From: an uncultured Eubacteriales bacterium
Lineage (GTDB): Bacteria; Bacillota; Clostridia; Oscillospirales; Acutalibacteraceae
Assembly: GCA_934457115.1 (NCBI GenBank)
Contig: CAKSHI010000008.1
Coordinates: forward strand, 5,298-69,297
DNA length: 64,000 nt
Direction of reading: 5' to 3'
Below, in pieces: positions 59,100-64,000 of the stretch; position 1 is the stretch's first letter; each line of letters opens with the position of its first letter. The translations under genes were made by a program, and so were the position numbers. The notes beneath the pieces are model-generated. The model was not told the origin of the DNA and made no database searches. It saw only the letters and a program-made list of their open reading frames with translations.

Positions 59100-61538
59100 T
59101 TAAATAATAAATGTGTTTATATTGTGACCATTTTCATATTTATATTCTGTTTTTCTTGAAATCTTTTTGATAAGGTGAATACCAAGACCGCCGACTTTTC
59201 TTTTTTCGGCAGGTAGGGAGATATCAGGATTATCTAAACTGTCCGGATTGAATGGGAAACTAGAGTCAATAATAACTATTTTACTATAGTCATTAAATGA
59301 CTCAAGGTAGAGTTCAATAAAGGATTGCTCTTTTGAGCCGTGTTTTATTATATTAGTAAGGGTTTCCTCGATTGTTAATAATACAAAATATCCTCGTTTA
59401 ACGGACGTTTTATTAATAAATGAATCGAGTTCTTCAAGGCAATTTTTTAAGGAATCGCTATTATTAAGTATTTTACGATAAAAATTATTTTTTTTAATTC
59501 TTAATGCAGCTATAGTTATATCATTGCTGTCATCGTTGCGTTTATAAGTTACTGAAACATCGTGAAGTATAGTTGAACATAGTTCATTTGCGGAGGCCGG
59601 TTGAATACGCTTTACTAAATTCATAATATTCTCCTCAGTTATATTTTTGCCTAAAAGAGAATTATAAGACATTAAACCACTTGAATATAAAACTAAGACC
59701 TCACCTGGAACCATGTTATAACAAAAAGTTTTATATTCGGGTTCTTTGCTTACTCCTAAGGCGGAAGTTTTTATATTTTCCAGTTTTTTAACAGTATCGT
59801 CTAATTTAACAATAGGTGAAAAATACCCTGCTGTACAGTAGCTTAACTTGTAATCTTGTAAATCTAAAAATCCTATAACTGCTTTTACAAAGGTATTTTC
59901 TTTATTTCTTTCCAAGATGCTTTTATTGGCTTTTTCCATTGATTCTGCGGGTGTAGAAGATGCCTTTGTGATAGACTCCATCATACCCTTGATGTATGAA
60001 ATAAACAGTGCGGCACTTACTCCCGAATCGGAGACTTCTCCAATTATAAATGCTAATTTTCCGGAATCGGTAAAGAAGTAACTGTAAAAGTTTGCGCCGG
60101 CATTTTTAGACTGATTAGTAATTGCGTAGACATCAATGTTGGGGCATTTAATTACCTCATTAGGTATAGCAGAATTAATTGCATTGGAAATTTCTTTTCT
60201 GTTTAGTGCTTGTTGAGTTCTTGCGGATTCTATAGCTATTTGATTAATGCTTTCGTATAATGATGCGGAGACATTGTTGACTATTTCCGCTAACTCTGCG
60301 ATTTCATCATTATTTTCGATTTTTATGGGTTGATAAAAACTATTTGTGCCCATATGTTTTATGCCATATGAGAGCTTGTCCAAGGAATCGGTTATAGATT
60401 CTGTCAGCTTTTTTGAAAGGTATATGCTTAAAACAGTCATTATTGCAAGCACACTAATCGAGACGGCTATAAATATTATTATTTTATTATTAAGGCTTTC
60501 GTTTATAGACCTTGAAAAGTTAGATATAAAATTATCTATATTACTTATACTTGCATTCATAATAGATTGGTCCGATACAAAGCATATTATCCAATCGTTA
60601 ATGCCTAGGCTTGTATAACTGATTGCCATATCATCAATATCTTTGGTATAGATTTCATTTGTATTTTGCGATAAATCGCAGGCTTCGATAATTTTTTTAT
60701 TTTTATCATTATTTGATGATAGACTGCTTGTATCAGTTGAGTCGGAGTTCATAATGACATTTCCGTTTTTATCGATTATTAAGTAATTTAAGAAGCGTTT
60801 TTTCGATGAATCATTTAGGTGGCCTTGACCTGAAATTGACCGCTGGATAAAGGAAAGATCCTCAAAATCAATACCAACAGCACCAAGAAATTTTCCGCTT
60901 GAGTCATAAACGCCTTTACTGCAGGTTATAATATTTTTTCCTGTAATCAGGTCATTATAAGGATAGCTCCACACTATATCAGTGGTATTTTTGGCTTCTT
61001 GGTACCATTCCCTTTGGCGGATATCAAGGTTATTGAACTTATTGTCTGAAGATGTTATATCAGTGTCAAGGAAAAGTCCGGATTCGGAACAATAGTAGAT
61101 ATTTGCATTATCAAAAACCGAGGAATCAAGGAATCCCAAAAATGTCTCCAAGGGGTAAATCATGCTTAGCTCATCTTTTATATCACTGTACTTAACGCCT
61201 GGCATTAGGTTGTAATTGTCACCCGTTTTATAAAAGTTAGCATTATTATATAGGTTGGATGCAGATTTGGTTAAGTCATTTAAATCATCGGACAATAAAT
61301 ATATGCGGTCATTCTTTTCCTGAATAAATAGATTGGTATATTCATAGATGGCCTTTTCTGAAAGACCTTTATAATTATTTTGGGTTTCTTCTAAAACTGA
61401 GTTTTTAAGGCTTGAGTTTTCAGCCTCGAATTGATTTTTAAATTGAAAAAATATCAGCAAAAATACAACAACAAATACTATCATACAAACGGTTAAGACA
61501 TATGATACGATAGATAGGATTTTTCTCCCGATAGTCAT
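59100..61538 (-). CDS. Cache-domain sensor with SpoIIE-type phosphatase and HATPase (anti-sigma kinase-like) domains
   Basis: 812 residues. The order is: membrane segment (about 7-30), a large extracytoplasmic region of dCache type (35-350; DNANIYYCSESGLFLDTD, QREWYQEAKNTTDIVWSYPY), a second membrane segment (about 365-388), HAMP-like linker, PP2C/SpoIIE phosphatase (about 480-670; SYFFTDSGKLAFIIGEVSDSG, TAGYFSP), then a HATPase_c domain with TIEETLTNIIKHG (N box) and VGGLGIHLIKK (G box). Such proteins switch partner anti-sigma antagonists by ligand. The ORF opens at 61574, but AGGTGG before the ATG at 61538 fixes the start. No partner STAS gene is nearby. Confidence 0.82.
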   Translation of the reverse strand: MTIGRKILSIVSYVLTVCMIVFVVVFLLIFFQFKNQFEAENSSLKNSVLEETQNNYKGLSEKAIYEYTNLFIQEKNDRIYLLSDDLNDLTKSASNLYNNANFYKTGDNYNLMPGVKYSDIKDELSMIYPLETFLGFLDSSVFDNANIYYCSESGLFLDTDITSSDNKFNNLDIRQREWYQEAKNTTDIVWSYPYNDLITGKNIITCSKGVYDSSGKFLGAVGIDFEDLSFIQRSISGQGHLNDSSKKRFLNYLIIDKNGNVIMNSDSTDTSSLSSNNDKNKKIIEACDLSQNTNEIYTKDIDDMAISYTSLGINDWIICFVSDQSIMNASISNIDNFISNFSRSINESLNNKIIIFIAVSISVLAIMTVLSIYLSKKLTESITDSLDKLSYGIKHMGTNSFYQPIKIENNDEIAELAEIVNNVSASLYESINQIAIESARTQQALNRKEISNAINSAIPNEVIKCPNIDVYAITNQSKNAGANFYSYFFTDSGKLAFIIGEVSDSGVSAALFISYIKGMMESITKASSTPAESMEKANKSILERNKENTFVKAVIGFLDLQDYKLSYCTAGYFSPIVKLDDTVKKLENIKTSALGVSKEPEYKTFCYNMVPGEVLVLYSSGLMSYNSLLGKNITEENIMNLVKRIQPASANELCSTILHDVSVTYKRNDDSNDITIAALRIKKNNFYRKILNNSDSLKNCLEELDSFINKTSVKRGYFVLLTIEETLTNIIKHGSKEQSFIELYLESFNDYSKIVIIDSSFPFNPDSLDNPDISLPAEKRKVGGLGIHLIKKISRKTEYKYENGHNINTFII

Positions 61539-61766
61539 ACATACACCACCTATATTTATACTATTTATATTCATAATATGTATTATTATATATTATTTGT
61601 GGAAAAATGACAATAGAGAAAGTTTAGGATTAAGCAAATGTTAATTTGTATCTATTTAACTAAGAGAATGTTTATTAATTGGGTATTTATCTTGGAATTG
61701 TAATTATATATGATAGTTTATTTAAATTTGAACTTGTATATCATTTATTATATGTTTTTATTTTTC

Positions 61767-61795
61767 TTGAAAGCTTGTAGCTTATCTGGTAAAAT
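61767..61795 (+). promoter_or_regulatory. SigA promoter of asnB
   Basis: TTGAAA (61767-61772) and TAAAAT (61790-61795) lie 17 bp apart, about 36 bases before the ATG. Confidence 0.6.
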
Positions 61796-61830
61796 ATAAA
61801 TATTAGAGTAAAAAAAGGAGATAATCGAAA

Positions 61831-63663
61831 ATGTGCGGATTATGTGGCTTTACAGGCCAAATTGTAGATAGAGATGAAGTTTTAAAGTCGATGACGGATG
61901 CCATTATACATAGGGGACCGGACAGTGCCGGATATTATTGTGATGACGATATATCTATGGGTTTTAGAAGGCTTAGCATTATAGACTTAGATTGTGGAAG
62001 TCAACCTATTTTTAATGAGGATAAGAGCCTTGTATTAATGTTCAACGGTGAAATCTATAACTATAAAGAGTTAAGAGAAGAGTTAATTGAAAAAGGACAT
62101 GAGTTTTCAACACATACTGATTCGGAGGTTTTAGTTCACGGATTTGAAGAGTGGAAAGAGGATCTTTTATCTAAATTAAGAGGTATGTTTGGCTTTGCCA
62201 TCTTTAATAAAAATGATAAGTCTTTATTTTTAGCAAGGGACTTCTTTGGTATAAAACCAATGCATTATGCTATGTGTAACGGTCATTTTATATATGGTTC
62301 TGAAATTAAGAGTATATTGAATTTTAAAGGCTTTGAAAAAAGGTTTAATAGAAGTATGTTGGATAAGTATCTTTCTTTCCAATACGCTGTTCCGCCTGAG
62401 ACCTTCTTTGAAGATGTATATTGCCTATTGCCGGGACATTATTTGTACTATAAAGACGGAGAGATTAAGATTACTCGATATTTCGAGGCTAGATTTAACC
62501 CTGATGAAACATTAACATTGGATGAGGCTGTTGACGAAATTGAAAAGGCTTTTGAAGATTCCGTTAATGCTCATAAAATAAGTGATGTCGAGGTAGGATG
62601 TTTCTTATCAAGCGGTGTTGACTCGAGTTATGTATCTACATATTTTGCAGATCAAAAGACATTTACAGTCGGTTTTGACTTTGGTCTTAAATACAATGAG
62701 ATTAGCTGGGCCAAGGCCTTGTCTGAAAAGATTGGCGTAGATCACCATACAAAAATAATAAGTTCCGAGGAATTTTGGGATAGCATCAAGACAGTTCAAT
62801 ATCACATGGATCAACCGTTGGCGGATCCTTCTTGTATTGCTTTATACTTTGTTTCTAAGCTTGCCAGCGAACACGTAAAGGTTGTATTGTCCGGTGAAGG
62901 GGCAGATGAACTTTTCGGCGGATATACTGTATATAATGAGCCTCATGTGTTTAAGTGGTACCAAAGATTGATACCCGACCCGGTAAGAAAGGGTCTTGCA
63001 AAATTAGTGGGAGCTATTCCATTTCACTTTAAGGGTCAGAGCTTTATAATTAGAGGTTCTTGTAAAGCCGAGGAAAAATTCATAGGCAATGCGTTTATGT
63101 TTACTGAAGAGGATAAGAAAAAACTTCTTAAAGATACTTCTATTGTCACAAGACCACAAGACTTGTGCAAAACTTTTTACGATAGAGTAAAAGGTTATGA
63201 CCAGGAAACTAAGATGCAGTACTTAGACATCAACTTATGGATGGTTGGGGACATACTTTTAAAGGCAGATAGAATGAGTATGGCTAACTCATTGGAGGTA
63301 AGAGTTCCGTTTTTGGATAAAGAGGTGTTCAAGGTAGCATCTAAGTTGCCCACAAAGTTGAGAGTTAACTGGAAGAATACCAAGTATGCTATGAGGATGG
63401 CAGCAATGAGACACTTGCCTGAAGCAACTGCACAAAAAGAAAAGTTGGGCTTCCCGGTACCTACAAGAGTATGGTTAAGAGACGAGAAATACTATAATAT
63501 AGTAAAAGAAAAGTTTAATTCTGATATTTCAAAAAGTTTCTTTAACGTACCCATGCTTGAGAAACTTTTAGATGAACATTTTGTTGGCAAGTGGGATCAT
63601 AGTAGAAAAATTTGGACTATATATATTTTCCTTATTTGGTATGATATCTATTTTGCAGACTAA
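61831..63663 (+). CDS. asnB: Asparagine synthetase (glutamine-hydrolysing)
   Basis: 610 residues. The class II glutaminase starts MCGLCGF (nucleophile Cys2), with the RGPDSAGYY and FNGEIYN motifs. The synthetase half has the PP-loop SSGVDSSYV, GEGADELFGGY, and LKADRMSMANSLEVRVPFLD, which binds aspartate/AMP. It converts aspartate and glutamine to asparagine with ATP. The ATG has AAAGGAG. It has its own promoter and a strong terminator. Some class members act in other amidations in surface-glycan clusters, but this sequence looks like a standard AsnB. Confidence 0.93.
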   Translation: MCGLCGFTGQIVDRDEVLKSMTDAIIHRGPDSAGYYCDDDISMGFRRLSIIDLDCGSQPIFNEDKSLVLMFNGEIYNYKELREELIEKGHEFSTHTDSEVLVHGFEEWKEDLLSKLRGMFGFAIFNKNDKSLFLARDFFGIKPMHYAMCNGHFIYGSEIKSILNFKGFEKRFNRSMLDKYLSFQYAVPPETFFEDVYCLLPGHYLYYKDGEIKITRYFEARFNPDETLTLDEAVDEIEKAFEDSVNAHKISDVEVGCFLSSGVDSSYVSTYFADQKTFTVGFDFGLKYNEISWAKALSEKIGVDHHTKIISSEEFWDSIKTVQYHMDQPLADPSCIALYFVSKLASEHVKVVLSGEGADELFGGYTVYNEPHVFKWYQRLIPDPVRKGLAKLVGAIPFHFKGQSFIIRGSCKAEEKFIGNAFMFTEEDKKKLLKDTSIVTRPQDLCKTFYDRVKGYDQETKMQYLDINLWMVGDILLKADRMSMANSLEVRVPFLDKEVFKVASKLPTKLRVNWKNTKYAMRMAAMRHLPEATAQKEKLGFPVPTRVWLRDEKYYNIVKEKFNSDISKSFFNVPMLEKLLDEHFVGKWDHSRKIWTIYIFLIWYDIYFAD

Positions 63664-63684
63664 TTAATTTTTGTTTAAACATTA

Positions 63685-63722
63685 AACAATGCCGCTATTA
63701 GTATGGCGGCATTGTTAGTTTA
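63685..63722 (+). terminator. Terminator of asnB
   Basis: AACAATGCCGC pairs with GCGGCATTGTT, a perfect 11-bp stem around TATTAGTATG, followed by AGTTTAG. Confidence 0.75.
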
Positions 63723-63728
63723 GTATAA

Positions 63729-64000
63729 GGTTCTCACCTGTCACGTAAAACGAAAGAGTATGCAAACATTTAAGTCTACATACTCTACTGTGGTCGAGGT
63801 GACAGGAGTCGAAGGCGACTTTCGCCCTTTCTGCCTTCGGCTGGGGTCTCAATTAGTTTATCTAAAGAGGGAAGTAATTTGCTCTAACATTGTAAAGCAG
63901 GTTCTCACCTGTCACGTAAAACAAAAGAGTATGCAAACATTTAAGTCTACATACTCTACTGTGGTCGAGGTGACAGGAGTCGAAGGCGACTTTCGCCCTT
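63729..64000. repeat. Start of a tandem repeat, period 171 bp
   Basis: The sequence from 63729 recurs from 63900 to the window end: 101 bases with one difference (CGAAAG versus CAAAAG). The first unit has about 70 further bases before the second begins. Each unit contains an outer inverted repeat CCTGTCAC/GTGACAGG, an inner one AGAGTATG/CATACTCT, and a small GGCGA/TCGCC hairpin. On the minus strand TTCGACTCCTGTCACCTCG followed by ACCA looks like the 3' end of a tRNA. No open frame spans the units. The array is cut by the window. Confidence 0.8.

Noticed and set aside
63729..64000. CRISPR array
   Set aside because: The units are over 100 bp with 171-bp spacing, contain nested palindromes, and no cas genes are nearby. 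CRISPR repeats are 25-40 bp.

Overview
The window is a chromosomal segment of a low-GC, endospore-forming member of the Bacillota, most likely a clostridium. The evidence is the mix of housekeeping blocks in a familiar firmicute order with many sporulation genes: ylbJ, yqfC, yqfD, sigK, a YlmC/YmxH gene, spoIIID, spoVS, ymdB, rny, a bofC-like gene, spoIVB and spo0A. Start codons are often TTG or GTG behind strong AGGAGG-type ribosome binding sites. TGA is used as a stop. The species cannot be named from the sequence alone.

Layout. 1-1.1 kb: end of a GT14 glycosyltransferase, then a CAU-anticodon tRNA gene between two copies of an intergenic repeat. 1.1-8.1 kb: an M23 peptidase, alr, typA, a DEDDh exonuclease, a laccase-domain protein and a hemolysin III-type membrane protein. 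8.2-18.4 kb: ylbJ diverging from a long operon yqfC-yqfD-phoH-ybeY-dgkA-era-yqzL-recO-mutS2 and a YpmS-like gene. 18.4-24.2 kb: nadE and a small exopolysaccharide group (Wzy-like polymerase, DegT aminotransferase, initiating sugar transferase). 24.4-29.3 kb: dCMP deaminase, an uninterrupted sigK, a PAP2 phosphatase, a YlmC/YmxH protein and a P-type ATPase. 29.4-36.1 kb: spoIIID, an inserted cargo segment bounded by a 221-bp direct duplication, a large unrecognised gene, spoVS, ymdB, rny and a bofC-like gene. 36.2-45.6 kb: PBP1A, the hom-thrB-lysC group, murA, walJ and rlmH. 45.6-54.1 kb: a PLP decarboxylase, darA, holB, ricT, then rplU-prp-rpmA, obgE, mrnC, a YitT protein and a membrane/papain-like fusion. 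54.3-64 kb: spoIVB, spo0A, a DUF1540 peptide, an HtrA protease, a hypoxanthine-DNA glycosylase, a SpoIIE-like phosphatase/kinase sensor, asnB and the start of a tandem repeat.

How the genes fit together. Spo0A starts sporulation. SpoIIID and SigK act in the mother cell. SpoIVB is the forespore signal protease that triggers pro-SigK processing, and BofC-type proteins restrain SpoIVB, so much of the late-sporulation checkpoint lies in this one segment. Hom, ThrB and LysC feed threonine and lysine synthesis. Alr, MurA, PBP1A, the undecaprenol-kinase-type DgkA and the M23 peptidase serve the cell wall. Era, YbeY, RlmH, Obg, MrnC, Rny and TypA serve ribosome and RNA metabolism.

The least expected content is non-coding or rearranged: (i) seven copies, all in one orientation, of an intergenic element with base-paired hairpins that show compensatory changes; (ii) a partial duplication of spoIIID and its promoter around a cargo segment with decaying genes; (iii) a 171-bp-period tandem repeat at the right edge carrying a tRNA-3'-end-like sequence; and (iv) a DUF308-type membrane domain fused to a probable permuted papain-fold enzyme.
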